NCBI GenBank assembly: GCA_964514385.1
Contig: CAZEQJ010000013.1
Coordinates: forward strand, 16,445-80,444
Source of the DNA: CAZEQJ01 sp964514385
GTDB taxonomy: Bacteria; Bacteroidota; Bacteroidia; Cytophagales; Cyclobacteriaceae
Reading direction: 5' to 3'
Length of the DNA: 64,000 nt
Numbering within the stretch: position 1 is the stretch's first letter; each line of letters starts with the position of its first letter. Positions 34,984 to 44,263 of this stretch are shown in pieces. A program made the translations under genes and the position numbers. The notes under the pieces are model-generated. The model had not been told where the DNA came from, did no database searches, and saw only the letters and a program-made list of their open reading frames with translations.

Positions 34984-36180
34984 TTGTTCAAAAGAATCAG
35001 ATATTTCATTTTTTTAAGAGAAGTATTATTGCTTGCCGTAACAACTTTCGGTGGACCGCAAGCCCATATTTCCTTTTTCATCCGACGCCTGGTCGTAAAA
35101 CGGGCCTACCTGACAGAAGCTGAGCTGCTTGAGCTCTACGCGCTATGTCAGATACTGCCAGGTCCTACCAGTACCCAGACAATCACTTCGGTCGGGTTCA
35201 GACTGGGTGGTCCGGTCCTTGCTTATCTGACTCTTTTGGTGTGGATTTTACCAGCTGTTTGCCTGATGACGATTGCTGCAGTACTCATCGCTTATTTCAA
35301 ATCACTGGGTATCTCATTAGAATTCACCATGTTTATACAACCCATGGCGGTTGGCTTCATTGCCTACGCCGCATATGTGATATCGTCGAAAGTAGTAAAT
35401 ACCAATATGGGTATTTTCATAATGCTGATCGCCACCATAATTGCATTTGCTATACGATCACCATTTGTATATCCTGCAATTATTATTGGTGCCGGTATGC
35501 TGACTTCCCTGAATTATCGCAAGCACGAACGTGAGATGAAGGGAGATGTGGATGTACGCTGGATCAGTCTGATTCTTTGGGCAGGAATTTTTTTACTTGT
35601 AGCTGGCCTAGGTATTATTACACAGCTCAAGCCAATTCGTCTTTTTGAAAACTTCTACCGAAACGGCACATTGATTTTTGGAGGAGGCCAGGTACTTATT
35701 CCACTGTTGCACACTGAGTTTGTAACCTTTAAAAAATACCTTACCTCGGAAGAGTTTTTAAGTGGATTTGGTATTGTTCAGACAGTCCCGGGCCCTACTT
35801 TCTCATTCAGTGCCTATATCGGGGCGTTGTCTATGCGGGAATATGGAATTGGAGGTCAAATACTGGGTGCATTCTGTGCTTCTATCGGGATTTTTCTTCC
35901 GGGTACATTTTTTATCTTTTTTGTAACCCGAATATGGGAACATATTAAGAAATATAGAATGGTTAAGGCTTCTCTGGAAGGCATTCACGCTGCCAGTTCG
36001 GGGATGGTAATTGCTGCTGCACTCATCCTTTTTGAACCCATGTATGATAAGGTGATAAATGGTGTAGTGGTGCTCGTTACGATAGCATTACTGGTATGGA
36101 ATAAAATACCCTACCCGGTCATTATAGTAATGGGTCTAATGGCAGGCCTTGCAGTCGTGGGACTGCAAGGCGCCATTTAA
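34984..36180 (+). CDS. Chromate transporter, CHR family (ChrA)
   Basis: A 398-residue inner-membrane protein of the two-domain CHR type, with about ten to twelve helices. Each half has the family motif: GGPQAHISFF plus LPGPTSTQ in the first half, and GGGQVLIPLLHTEF plus TVPGPTFSFSAYIGAL in the second. Characterised members export chromate using the proton gradient, though many homologues have unproven substrates. It starts at TTG, three bases after the oxygenase stop. It ends one base before the convergent Skp-like gene, leaving no room for a terminator. Confidence 0.9.
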   Translation: MFKRIRYFIFLREVLLLAVTTFGGPQAHISFFIRRLVVKRAYLTEAELLELYALCQILPGPTSTQTITSVGFRLGGPVLAYLTLLVWILPAVCLMTIAAVLIAYFKSLGISLEFTMFIQPMAVGFIAYAAYVISSKVVNTNMGIFIMLIATIIAFAIRSPFVYPAIIIGAGMLTSLNYRKHEREMKGDVDVRWISLILWAGIFLLVAGLGIITQLKPIRLFENFYRNGTLIFGGGQVLIPLLHTEFVTFKKYLTSEEFLSGFGIVQTVPGPTFSFSAYIGALSMREYGIGGQILGAFCASIGIFLPGTFFIFFVTRIWEHIKKYRMVKASLEGIHAASSGMVIAAALILFEPMYDKVINGVVVLVTIALLVWNKIPYPVIIVMGLMAGLAVVGLQGAI

Positions 36181-36738
36181 TTATTGTCCTCCGGTAGTTT
36201 CCGGATTAGAACCAAGCTCAAGTTCTTCCTGTGTAGGTGGTTCGATGTTCAGTTTTTCAAATACAAGGGCAGAAATTTCATCACCTTCTGGTGCATAAAG
36301 AAGGGCAGAGCTATTGTAGATATAAGTATATCCTTGCTCTTCAGCAACTTCATTGATCGCAACCTGAATTTTATTGTATAGCGGTTGTAGCAGTTTCGCT
36401 TCTCTTTGGGCCAGCCGCTGGGGTGCATTAGCTTCAAACTCCTGTGCAGATTGCTGGAGCTGTTGCAATTCAGCCTCACGATCTTCTCTTACCGCATCAA
36501 TCAGGTTGGGTGCTTCCTGGCGGTATAACTCAAATTTTTTCTGAAGATCCTGATATTTAGCCTGAGCCTGCTGATATAGCTGATTCTGGTAGGTAGTCAG
36601 CTCAGCCTGTGCCTCCTGTGCTTCCGGCATAAATGCCAGGATATATTCGGGGTTGGTATAACCTACTTTACCTTCCTGCGCGAGCAGGGATCCTGCTGCC
36701 AGCATCATACCAAAAATTGCAAATAGTACGTTTCTCAT
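36181..36738 (-). CDS. OmpH/Skp-family periplasmic chaperone (second copy)
   Basis: A 185-residue protein with a signal peptide (MRNVLFAIFGMMLAAGSLLAQ), the family opening KVGYTNPEYILAFMPEAQ, a long Gln/Glu-rich coiled-coil tentacle (about 45-125) and a C-terminal strand (QGYTYIYNSSALLYA). Skp trimers hold unfolded outer-membrane proteins during delivery to BAM. It follows a paralogue by 14 bases, and both follow bamA, the standard Bacteroidota order. The last ~20 residues are an acidic, probably disordered tail. Confidence 0.92.
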   Translation of the reverse strand: MRNVLFAIFGMMLAAGSLLAQEGKVGYTNPEYILAFMPEAQEAQAELTTYQNQLYQQAQAKYQDLQKKFELYRQEAPNLIDAVREDREAELQQLQQSAQEFEANAPQRLAQREAKLLQPLYNKIQVAINEVAEEQGYTYIYNSSALLYAPEGDEISALVFEKLNIEPPTQEELELGSNPETTGGQ

Positions 36739-36752
36739 CTTTTTTTAGTTTG

Positions 36753-37289
36753 TTATCTTATTATATCATTCGGGTCACCAAGACCCAACTCTTCCAGTAC
36801 GTAATCAGTATAATCATGAATCGGATTGGTATATAGCATAACCAGATCGCCAGATTTGTCAAATAAGATGCCTAGGCGGTGATCACGACATACCTTTTCT
36901 ACTGCTTCATATACCTTATCCTGCGCCGGCTTCATCAGCTCCTTTTTTTTCAGGAAGAAAAGACCTTCAAAACCAAAAATTTCTGTCTGATACGCTTTTA
37001 CTTCCTCTTCCAGCTTCTGAATCTCTCTGACGCGCTCTTCTCTCAATTCATCTGTAAGGAGGACTTCTTCCGCCTTTAATTCACGATATTTCGATTCGAT
37101 GATCTTATGCATCGTCTCGATCTCTTTTTGCCAGTCTTTTGAAAGTTTGTCAATTTCGGCCTGTGCTTCTCTATATTCAGGCATCTTACTCAGGACAAAC
37201 TTTGTGTCGACATAACCTATTTTTTGCGCAAAAATAGGACTATTAATCAAAAAATAAATAACAAAGGCTGTGCCAAATCTCAAAATCAT
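36753..37289 (-). CDS. OmpH/Skp-family periplasmic chaperone (first copy)
   Basis: A 178-residue paralogue of the downstream chaperone, with a signal peptide (MILRFGTAFVIYFLINSPIFAQ) and the same opening (KIGYVDTKFVLSKMPEYREAQ). It has a more Lys/Glu-rich coiled coil at about 45-125 and a C-terminal strand (LGILFDKSGDLVMLYTN). Its ATG overlaps the bamA stop by four bases (ATGA). Two differing Skp copies after bamA suggest they may form mixed trimers or serve different clients. Confidence 0.92.
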   Translation of the reverse strand: MILRFGTAFVIYFLINSPIFAQKIGYVDTKFVLSKMPEYREAQAEIDKLSKDWQKEIETMHKIIESKYRELKAEEVLLTDELREERVREIQKLEEEVKAYQTEIFGFEGLFFLKKKELMKPAQDKVYEAVEKVCRDHRLGILFDKSGDLVMLYTNPIHDYTDYVLEELGLGDPNDIIR

Positions 37290-40027
37290 CGTAACTGCTG
37301 TCCAATTGTAAAGTGAAACTGCGAGCCGCTGATATTATTTGTGCCGGGAACAGGATCAAATCCATATGCCCAATCTATCCCAAGCATACCAAATGCAGGC
37401 ATAAATACACGGGCGCCAAAACCAGCCGACTTCTGTAAATCAAACGGCCTGAATTCAGCATAATTGCCCCAGTTGTTTCCGGCTTCGCCATAGCCAAGTA
37501 CAAAAATCGTAGCCTGGGGATTCAGTGATATCGGGTAGCGTAGCTCCATCACATATTTGCTGAACACAACACCACCCTCCAGCAGGTCGTCAGCGTTATT
37601 ATCCGTGATAAATGCCCGGTTTGATGGGTTAAGGGATTGATCTGGATAGCCCCGTAAACCGATAATATCAGTACCGATGATAAAGTTATTCTGCCCTATA
37701 AACCCAGCGCCACCTAATAAAAATCGCTCAAACGGACCGATAGGTCTTCGGTTAGAGTATGTACCGATAAAGCCCATATGCGCACGGGTATTGATTACCA
37801 GTTTTTCAGTAAGCTGATTGAAGAAGCTAAAGTCAAACATCCATTTATGATATTCCTGCCAGCGGTTTTGTGCCTGCTTTGACAATTGGTTATAGTCGGT
37901 ATTATTGAACAGAGAATAAGGTGGAGTAGCTGTTACACTTAATGAAACATTAGATCCTTTACGTGGGTAGAAGGGCTGGTCAATACTGTTTCTCGATAAA
38001 GTGGTATTGAATGTAAAGGCATTCGATACGCCGGTGCGGAAGCCAAGGGCACGACTCTGCTGCAGCTGAAAATCTTCCAGTCGGTACTGCAACAGACTCA
38101 CTGAGTTAACCATATTAAACCAGTTATCGGGCCAGTTCAACCTTCTTCCAAGACTTATCGTAGCGCCACCGTTACGAAGGCTTCCCAGATTTTCCTGTGT
38201 AAACCAGTTAAAGTTCCTCCAGATTGTGTAGTTCAGCGCAACGGTAAATGAATTTGGTTTTCTTCCACCGAGCCAGGGCTCCGTAAACGAAACGCTGTAG
38301 CTTTGGATGGTTCGGGTGTTCCACTGTCCGTTAATTGACAAACGCTGTCCGTCTCCAACAGGCAACTGCATTTTTTCACCCAGCTTGAACAGCTCCCTGG
38401 CAGAAAAATTATTGAACGTTACGCCAAGTGTACCTACGAATCCGAATACACCACCAAAACCTCCGGACAACTGTATCTGGTCATTCGATCGTTCAACAAG
38501 GTCAAATTGTATATCTACAGTACCGTCGGCAGGATTAGGCATAGGTTGCATTCCTATTTGTTCCGGGTCGAAATAGCCCAGATTGGCCAGCTCTCGTTGT
38601 GTCCGGATAAGTTTTTCTCTGGAGAAAAAGTCACCAGGTATTGTGCGTATCTCACGGCGGATGACGCGTTCATTGGTACGGTCATTACCGTTGATAATGA
38701 TCTTGTTGACGATGGCTTTTTCACCTTCTGATATACGCATTTCCACATCGATGCTGTCATTGCTTATCTTTACTTCTATCGGCTGTATATCAAAAAACAG
38801 GTAGCCATTATTCATGTAAAGGCCGCTGATATCAATACCCTGCGGATTGAAATCAAGTTTTTTCTGGATCAGATCCATATCATACACGTCGCCCTTATCG
38901 ATACCCAGTATCTGGGATAGCTGCTCATCGCTGTAGATATAATTACCTTTCCATTCTATGTTTCGGAAATAGTATTTGTTTCCTTCATACACCTCAATAT
39001 CAATGTTTATTTCGCGATCGTTTATGGCATACACAGAGTCTCTGATGATTCTGCCATCGCGGAAGCCTTTGGAGTTGTAATACTGAATCAGCAGGTTTTT
39101 GTCATTTTCGAACTCTTCGGGGAGGAATTTATAGGATTTAAAAAAGTTGACCTTGGCATGACGGTAAAGGTAGTCTCTGATCTTACCAAAATCAGCTTCT
39201 TCTTTATGCGTCAGGAAATACACTATATCCTTAGGTTTTGTATTGAAAAGGCTGACCAACGCATTTTCCAGCAGAGTGAAGCGCATATGAGGATTGGTCT
39301 TTTTCATTTTAGCAACGAGTATTTCTTCCGAGATCTCATCGTTGCCTATAATGTTCACATCATTGATCCTGACCTTTTTCTTTTTATCAATTTCAAATAT
39401 CACTTTTATACCATTTGTGAAGAGGGTGTCGTCCTGTTTATAAGTGGTAATTTCAGTGTTGAGATAGCCCTTCTCTACGAAGAAGTTTCTGATTTTCAGC
39501 TCAGTATTTTTTAACAAAGCATCGGTGAGTATCCGTCCACGTATCAGTTCGATATCATCTTCAATCTCACCTTCCTGAGCGCTGGTGATACCACAGAATT
39601 CGTAGCGTGTCAACTTGGGCCTTTCGGTAAGCCGGATGATCAGATAAACCTCATTGCCTTCTACTTTATCAATTAAGATGGAAACATCGCCCAGGATACT
39701 TTGCTTCCATAGTTTTTTGATGGCATCGGATATTTCCGATCCGGGGATGGTGATCTGATCGCCAAACCGCAAACCTGACAGTGAAATGAGGGAGGCGTGA
39801 TCAAGAAATTCCGTTCCCTCCACCTTAATATCTGCGATGGTATAAACCTTGGGGTTATTATAATTTACAGGATTTGACGTACTTGCTCCACCCAATTGCG
39901 GCCCTACCCTTATCTGTGAGAAGGCTGTCACAGAAAGTAAAAGAGTAACGATAAGGAGGTGCTTAGGCAGATTCAATAACTTTCCCAAAACGTCTTTCTC
40001 TTTTCTGATAATCGATAATGGCTTCAT
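37286..40027 (-). CDS. bamA: Outer-membrane protein assembly factor BamA
   Basis: A 913-residue Omp85 protein from the ATG at 40027. It has a signal peptide (LPKHLLIVTLLLSVTAFSQ), five POTRA modules (to about 500) and a C-terminal 16-strand barrel with the loop-6 motif GLRGYPDQ. It folds outer-membrane proteins. The start is uncertain: the ATG lies 65 bases inside uppS, whereas a TTG at 39976 gives a compact signal peptide starting MNLPKHLL with a 14-base overlap. The protein ends in GQQLR instead of an aromatic residue, unusual for a barrel. It is followed by two Skp genes. Confidence 0.95.
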   Translation of the reverse strand: MKPLSIIRKEKDVLGKLLNLPKHLLIVTLLLSVTAFSQIRVGPQLGGASTSNPVNYNNPKVYTIADIKVEGTEFLDHASLISLSGLRFGDQITIPGSEISDAIKKLWKQSILGDVSILIDKVEGNEVYLIIRLTERPKLTRYEFCGITSAQEGEIEDDIELIRGRILTDALLKNTELKIRNFFVEKGYLNTEITTYKQDDTLFTNGIKVIFEIDKKKKVRINDVNIIGNDEISEEILVAKMKKTNPHMRFTLLENALVSLFNTKPKDIVYFLTHKEEADFGKIRDYLYRHAKVNFFKSYKFLPEEFENDKNLLIQYYNSKGFRDGRIIRDSVYAINDREINIDIEVYEGNKYYFRNIEWKGNYIYSDEQLSQILGIDKGDVYDMDLIQKKLDFNPQGIDISGLYMNNGYLFFDIQPIEVKISNDSIDVEMRISEGEKAIVNKIIINGNDRTNERVIRREIRTIPGDFFSREKLIRTQRELANLGYFDPEQIGMQPMPNPADGTVDIQFDLVERSNDQIQLSGGFGGVFGFVGTLGVTFNNFSARELFKLGEKMQLPVGDGQRLSINGQWNTRTIQSYSVSFTEPWLGGRKPNSFTVALNYTIWRNFNWFTQENLGSLRNGGATISLGRRLNWPDNWFNMVNSVSLLQYRLEDFQLQQSRALGFRTGVSNAFTFNTTLSRNSIDQPFYPRKGSNVSLSVTATPPYSLFNNTDYNQLSKQAQNRWQEYHKWMFDFSFFNQLTEKLVINTRAHMGFIGTYSNRRPIGPFERFLLGGAGFIGQNNFIIGTDIIGLRGYPDQSLNPSNRAFITDNNADDLLEGGVVFSKYVMELRYPISLNPQATIFVLGYGEAGNNWGNYAEFRPFDLQKSAGFGARVFMPAFGMLGIDWAYGFDPVPGTNNISGSQFHFTIGQQLR

Positions 40028-40697
40028 ATAAATCTTTTTTCCTGAAATCAGGCCATAATGTTTTAGTGAAATAAAGTTCAGTATATGCCATTTCCCATAA
40101 CAAGAAATTGCTGATTCTTTGTTCACCACTTGTTCTGATAAGCAGCTCTGGATCCGGAATATCCGAAGTGCTCATATATTTTCTTACTGTATCATCCTGA
40201 ATAGATGCAATATTTAGCTTTCCGGTTGTCACATCAGCCGAAATTTTTTCAATGGCCTTTCTCAGATCCCATCGGCCACTGTAATTCAATGCAAGAACCA
40301 GCCTCAGCCCATCATTTTCTTTGGTTTTTTCAATGGCCTGGCCAAGCTCGCGATAACAACTTGCCGGAAGACCTTCAGTATCTCCGATTGTCAGCAACCG
40401 TACATTATTGTCCATCAGGGTATTGATCTCCTTATGGATGGTGGAAACCAGCAACTCCATCAGCGCATCCACTTCATATTTAGGCCGTTGCCAGTTTTCA
40501 GTGGAAAAGGCATAAAGGGTCAGGTATTTCACACCTAGCTCAGCACAACCTTCGGTAACATCACGTACAGCCTTTATAGCATTTTGATGCCCGAAAATGC
40601 GTTTGGCTCCCTTTTTTTGTGCCCACCTGCCGTTACCATCCATGATCACTGCAATGTGAACAGGCAGATTATTTTTATCTATACTGATTTCGGTCAT
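39963..40697 (-). CDS. uppS: Isoprenyl transferase (undecaprenyl diphosphate synthase)
   Basis: A 244-residue cis-prenyltransferase making the C55 lipid carrier for peptidoglycan and O-antigen. It has the catalytic Asp20 in the P-loop-like IMDGNGRWAQ, FSTENWQRP near 81, and the conserved RTSGEQRISNFLLWEMAYTE in overlapping pieces near 188-207. Length is standard. Its 3' end overlaps bamA by 14 to 65 bases, depending on the bamA start. It supplies carrier lipid to the PBP and Mre systems elsewhere in the window. Confidence 0.96.
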   Translation of the reverse strand: MTEISIDKNNLPVHIAVIMDGNGRWAQKKGAKRIFGHQNAIKAVRDVTEGCAELGVKYLTLYAFSTENWQRPKYEVDALMELLVSTIHKEINTLMDNNVRLLTIGDTEGLPASCYRELGQAIEKTKENDGLRLVLALNYSGRWDLRKAIEKISADVTTGKLNIASIQDDTVRKYMSTSDIPDPELLIRTSGEQRISNFLLWEMAYTELYFTKTLWPDFRKKDLYEAIIDYQKRERRFGKVIESA

Positions 40698-40762
40698 TCA
40701 CCGCTTGCGGTTACAATCTGCAAAGGTCTTAAAATTTTCTTTAAATCACTGGAATACAGCGC

Positions 40763-41434
40763 TTAATTATAGTCAAACGGACAGGGAATGGTGTAAATTA
40801 TGTAAGAGACTCGAATACTGACCTGATAAAACCAGTCATTGTCGTATGAATTACCAAAAAGGTAGTTTTTGTTTTGTTGAATGCCAGTGCTGATATTATC
40901 CAGGTAATCGGTGAAGGTAGCGTTAAATGACACTTCACCACTCAGAATCCACCGGTCCCCGATCTTTTTCTTGGCACCTCCTCCAAAGGGAATAAAAACC
41001 TGTACATTACTGTAATTTTCGTCATTAGGTTGCGGGGAAGCACCAACAATATATAATGCCCCCAGTCCGACAAACGCATAGGGCGATCCGGTATAATAGG
41101 ATTTCCGCTGCATAAAGTCAAAAAAGTTGAATTCGACAGCACTGCTTACATATACCAGTGAGCTGGAAAATGTAAAATCCCTGTTTGCACTCAGCGCATC
41201 AAAATTAACCTGGTCCCTGCCTGCCAGAAAACCATAGCCTATTGTGTTTTTCATGCTGGTGAGCTTGTGGAGGTTCCACCTATGTATGCCCTCTATACCC
41301 GGGCGACTATCCAGCGGTTTTACATAGGTTGAAAGGTCACCGGTATACCCGTTTACAGTAATCCCTCCGCCAAATTCATGTTTCTGACAAAGTGCGATTA
41401 CCGGTATTAAATATAAAAGGATAATCCGGAGCAT
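40763..41434 (-). CDS. Outer-membrane beta-barrel protein, DUF6089-like
   Basis: A 223-residue protein with a signal peptide (MLRIILLYLIPVIALC) and alternating strand pattern. It shows the segment GGITVNGYTGDLST and aromatic/glycine-rich hairpins (YTGSPYAFVGLGALYIVG). It resembles the DUF6089 family commonly found just upstream of uppS in Bacteroidota. The function is unknown; the position at the head of the uppS-bamA-skp unit suggests a role in envelope assembly. It lies 65 bases before uppS and 29 bases after a related barrel gene. Confidence 0.75.
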   Translation of the reverse strand: MLRIILLYLIPVIALCQKHEFGGGITVNGYTGDLSTYVKPLDSRPGIEGIHRWNLHKLTSMKNTIGYGFLAGRDQVNFDALSANRDFTFSSSLVYVSSAVEFNFFDFMQRKSYYTGSPYAFVGLGALYIVGASPQPNDENYSNVQVFIPFGGGAKKKIGDRWILSGEVSFNATFTDYLDNISTGIQQNKNYLFGNSYDNDWFYQVSIRVSYIIYTIPCPFDYN

Positions 41435-41463
41435 AGAAAATCAACGAAAAATTCGGTATTAAA

Positions 41464-42639
41464 TTATCTGAACCTGGCGTTCCGGAATGAACCTCCGAGT
41501 ATATAACTGAGGCGGATACTTGTCACCAGATAGATGTCGTTGTCCGTTGGGCTTCCCCTTAGGTTCAGTTCGGAAGCCGGTCGGAAATCACTGCCATAGC
41601 CTCGTACCACGAGGTAGTTATAGGCATCGTTATTAAATCCGGTAAAATTATCCTGAGGCAGATAGGTAAAACCATCAGGTAATACATTGCGCTGCTGACG
41701 GTTAAATGCATTCACCGGCTCATTGCTTCTGTAAGACATCGCTTTGGCCAGCTCGGTGTCCACGCCCTCATAGTAATCAAAAAGGGTTAGATCTACATAG
41801 CCACCGCTTACATCGTCAATGTAGTCAGTAAAGAGCTGGCGGTAGCCTACCTGTAAGGAAAGGTCGAGTGTACGTGTAAGCTTATATCTGACGCCCAGTA
41901 CTATAGGGATGGCAATCTGTATCCTGCTGTAAGGATCGTTCAGTTCTCTTCCGTAGGTTGAAGCATACTGATCTTTCAGGTCAGCCGGCAAATGCTGTCC
42001 CTCTGTTCCCAGCTCCCATAGTGATACCCATGTGCCTGCATTTTCAAAAGCCCTGGCTTCATCGAAGGGGGTATTGGGATCAAGATAATAGGCGTCCGGC
42101 ACGATGGCTTGTGGATTGTGGTGTAGTATGGTTATACCTGCTGAAACATAGGGCACCAGAATAAATCGGTTGATATATGTGCCATAGTTTTCAAAGAAGT
42201 CAAATGTCCCAACAATAGATAGCTCCTTGATATCATTACGAAAATGAAGATTTCTCACATAGCGAAACCGCGCATTGGGGTCGGCAATATCCTGAATGGT
42301 TTTGTCATCTGCCTGGAGCCTTCCATATACAAATGACCCTTCTACATTAAAGCGGCCACCAAATGTATAAGCACCCTGGACACCGATTCCGGGACGTGTA
42401 AACCGAATGTCCGAGCTGGCAAAGCTTTCCCTTGGGGTAATATCGCCGTAATAGTTTAAGGTATTAAGTGAAAAGCCAAATGACCAGTAGGGTGTAGCCT
42501 TGGAGCCGCTAAAGGAGGATGCTCTTTTCGATGACTTACGGAACTGCTTGGACACACGACTTCTTCTCGTCTGTGCGATTGCATCTGCTGTCGTTAATAT
42601 TATCAGCAGAAAAAGCATAATGCGAATAAATCGAGACAT
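41464..42639 (-). CDS. Outer-membrane beta-barrel protein related to DUF6089
   Basis: A 391-residue protein with a signal peptide (MSRFIRIMLFLLIILTTADAIAQ), a basic Ser/Arg-rich segment (about 24-47) and a barrel-like region. It shares the motif LNTLNYYGDITP with its downstream neighbour (YTGDLST there), so the two may be an ancient tandem duplication with different loop lengths. The C-terminus (SIRLSYILGGSFRNARFR) has the last-strand pattern but ends in Arg. A candidate promoter lies upstream at 42661-42692, making this the first gene of a six-gene unit running to the second skp. Confidence 0.7.
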   Translation of the reverse strand: MSRFIRIMLFLLIILTTADAIAQTRRSRVSKQFRKSSKRASSFSGSKATPYWSFGFSLNTLNYYGDITPRESFASSDIRFTRPGIGVQGAYTFGGRFNVEGSFVYGRLQADDKTIQDIADPNARFRYVRNLHFRNDIKELSIVGTFDFFENYGTYINRFILVPYVSAGITILHHNPQAIVPDAYYLDPNTPFDEARAFENAGTWVSLWELGTEGQHLPADLKDQYASTYGRELNDPYSRIQIAIPIVLGVRYKLTRTLDLSLQVGYRQLFTDYIDDVSGGYVDLTLFDYYEGVDTELAKAMSYRSNEPVNAFNRQQRNVLPDGFTYLPQDNFTGFNNDAYNYLVVRGYGSDFRPASELNLRGSPTDNDIYLVTSIRLSYILGGSFRNARFR

Positions 42640-42660
42640 AAAAGCCTATTCAAGTTGGCC

Positions 42661-42692
42661 TAAAGATATGAAGAATACGTCCCTGATTACAA
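42661..42692 (-). promoter_or_regulatory. Candidate promoter of the barrel-uppS-bamA-skp unit
   Basis: On the minus strand, TTG (42692-42690) and TATCTTTA (42668-42661) are separated by 21 bases. This is a full -33 and a 7-of-8 match to TAnnTTTG, 22 bases before the ATG at 42639. It lies in the 101-bp gap that separates this unit from nadK. No other candidate is visible there. Confidence 0.4.
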
Positions 42693-42740
42693 TTTTTTTA
42701 TTGATAATCGATTTTTAGTTGATTTTCATCGTTAAATAGT

Positions 42741-43595
42741 TCAATTTCTTGCATCAATACCCCAATTTAATTTTGATTTCAGGGTGTCCAGATAAGAATT
42801 AAAGTCAAAATTGAGAAGGTGGGCATGATGTGAATTCCTGGAAATGGTGATCGCAATATCAGATGTGGCTACATAGTTTCTGGAATCCAGTGTTACCATA
42901 ACGTGTTCATTCCGGCTTACCACGCGTAATTCGATAGTGGTAGACTCGTTTACGATAAGGGGCCGAAGGTTCAGGTTGTGCGGGCTTATGGGTGTGATAA
43001 TAAAAACGCCGGCACCCGGCTCGATAATGGGTCCTCCACAGCTGAGGTTATAGCCTGTCGAACCGGTTGGAGTGCTGACAATCAGTCCGTCGGCCCAGTA
43101 TCTGGTGACATACTGCCCATTCAGATAGCAGTCTATTCCTATCATTGAAGAGGAATCACGCTTTATAACTGTAAAATCATTGAGTGCATAGGAGTGCCGG
43201 AGATCAAGCCCTTCTATTTCACATTTCAGCATGATACGCTGATTGACGGTATATTTCCCTTCCAGCACAAGCTGCATGGCATCGTTTATATTTTCCAGTG
43301 GCACACTGGCCAGAAAGCCAAGACGTCCTGCATTGATACCGAGGGTAGGAAGCTTTTTGATATGAGAATATTCCAGAGAGGCAAGAAATGTACCATCACC
43401 GCCAACGCTTATAACTGCATCAATTTCCTGATCCCGATAGCGTTGAATCTGCATATCGTCGATAAAATCAAAAGCAGGGACACCCGGTGACAGGTATAGA
43501 TCACAGTCGTTCTGATGGCAGAATGTTGTAATCCATTGTACAGCGTCAGCTGCTTTTGGCTCCTTTGAGTTGCAATGAATGAGAAACCTCCTCAA
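42741..43595 (-). CDS. nadK: NAD kinase
   Basis: A 284-residue cytosolic enzyme that phosphorylates NAD to NADP. It has GGDGTF (65-70) with the catalytic Asp, LGINAGRLGFLA near 86-96, the NDF segment near 149, and STPTGSTGYNLSCGGPI near 184-200. Start is TTG; the following Arg codons create AGGAGG inside the gene, which is not a ribosome-binding site. It is the last gene of the yqeY-cvpA-pabA-hydrolase-CBS-nadK unit, two bases after the CBS gene. Confidence 0.96.
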   Translation of the reverse strand: MRRFLIHCNSKEPKAADAVQWITTFCHQNDCDLYLSPGVPAFDFIDDMQIQRYRDQEIDAVISVGGDGTFLASLEYSHIKKLPTLGINAGRLGFLASVPLENINDAMQLVLEGKYTVNQRIMLKCEIEGLDLRHSYALNDFTVIKRDSSSMIGIDCYLNGQYVTRYWADGLIVSTPTGSTGYNLSCGGPIIEPGAGVFIITPISPHNLNLRPLIVNESTTIELRVVSRNEHVMVTLDSRNYVATSDIAITISRNSHHAHLLNFDFNSYLDTLKSKLNWGIDARN

Positions 43596-43597
43596 GC

Positions 43598-44263
43598 CTA
43601 AATATTTAGGTATTTAATCAGGTTATCAAACCTTTGCTGCTCATTGGTCATGGACGGCAGCTTCTCAAATTTTGACTCGAGTCGGTAGTTGAATCTTTCC
43701 AGCGCATGCTCTACTTTTTTAAGGTCCAGTGCGTTGGTTTTTATCGTAACCCTGGTTCGCTTTTCATTAACAGGGTCATCCTCTGTCCAGATACTGAGAA
43801 TGGCTACATGTTCGGATTCCAGAATACTTACTATTTCTTTCAGCTGGTAATCAATTTTATCCAACGAAATGATCAGAATACTGCCATCGGTTTGTACTGG
43901 GGTACTTAAGGCAAAAAGGCGGAAGACATCTTCAACGAAAATTACACCCGCATAACGCATCTTATCATCTACAAGCGCAATCATGTCGATACGATGATCG
44001 TAAGCCAGCTTCAGAACATCATAAAAATGCACATCTTCTCCTACATAGCAATCGCGGCAACCGATCTCGAATTCACCTACCAGTTGTCTGCTGGAGTGGG
44101 AGTCCAATAGTATATCATCGGAGATGAATCCAACGAAGCGGTTATCCTCTAGCACCGGTATTCTGCTTAATCCCAGGTCACTCATCAGGTTCATCGCCCT
44201 GATGGCTGTATCTTCAGTGGTAAGAAATGGGATTTCAGGTTGTGCAAGCTCTACAATATTCAT
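43598..44263 (-). CDS. CBS-domain protein
   Basis: A 221-residue soluble protein. A pair of CBS domains fills about residues 1-125 (first: AIRAMNLMSDLGLSRIPVLE; second: DVLKLAYDHRIDMIALVDD). A C-terminal part (about 130-210) has an ACT-like alpha/beta pattern (LKEIVSILESEHVAILSIW). CBS pairs bind adenine nucleotides. Its place directly before nadK in many Bacteroidota suggests it senses adenylate or nicotinamide nucleotides, but this is inference. ATGA overlap with the hydrolase gene at its start is not present; its own ATG overlaps the downstream hydrolase stop by four bases. Confidence 0.88.
   Translation of the reverse strand: MNIVELAQPEIPFLTTEDTAIRAMNLMSDLGLSRIPVLEDNRFVGFISDDILLDSHSSRQLVGEFEIGCRDCYVGEDVHFYDVLKLAYDHRIDMIALVDDKMRYAGVIFVEDVFRLFALSTPVQTDGSILIISLDKIDYQLKEIVSILESEHVAILSIWTEDDPVNEKRTRVTIKTNALDLKKVEHALERFNYRLESKFEKLPSMTNEQQRFDNLIKYLNI

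Noticed and set aside
35145..35534. 129-codon open frame inside chrA in another frame
   Set aside because: The CHR motifs are in the main frame; this frame has low-complexity His/Cys-rich content typical of a shifted reading.
39158..39514. 118-codon open frame opposite bamA
   Set aside because: bamA POTRA coding is clear on the minus strand; no independent start context or homology.
40028..40129. N-terminal extension of bamA
   Set aside because: It would run deep into uppS and place non-signal residues before the signal peptide.
43587..43592. AGGAGG as a Shine-Dalgarno site near nadK
   Set aside because: It lies downstream of the TTG start within coding Arg codons, with no start codon at a suitable distance after it.
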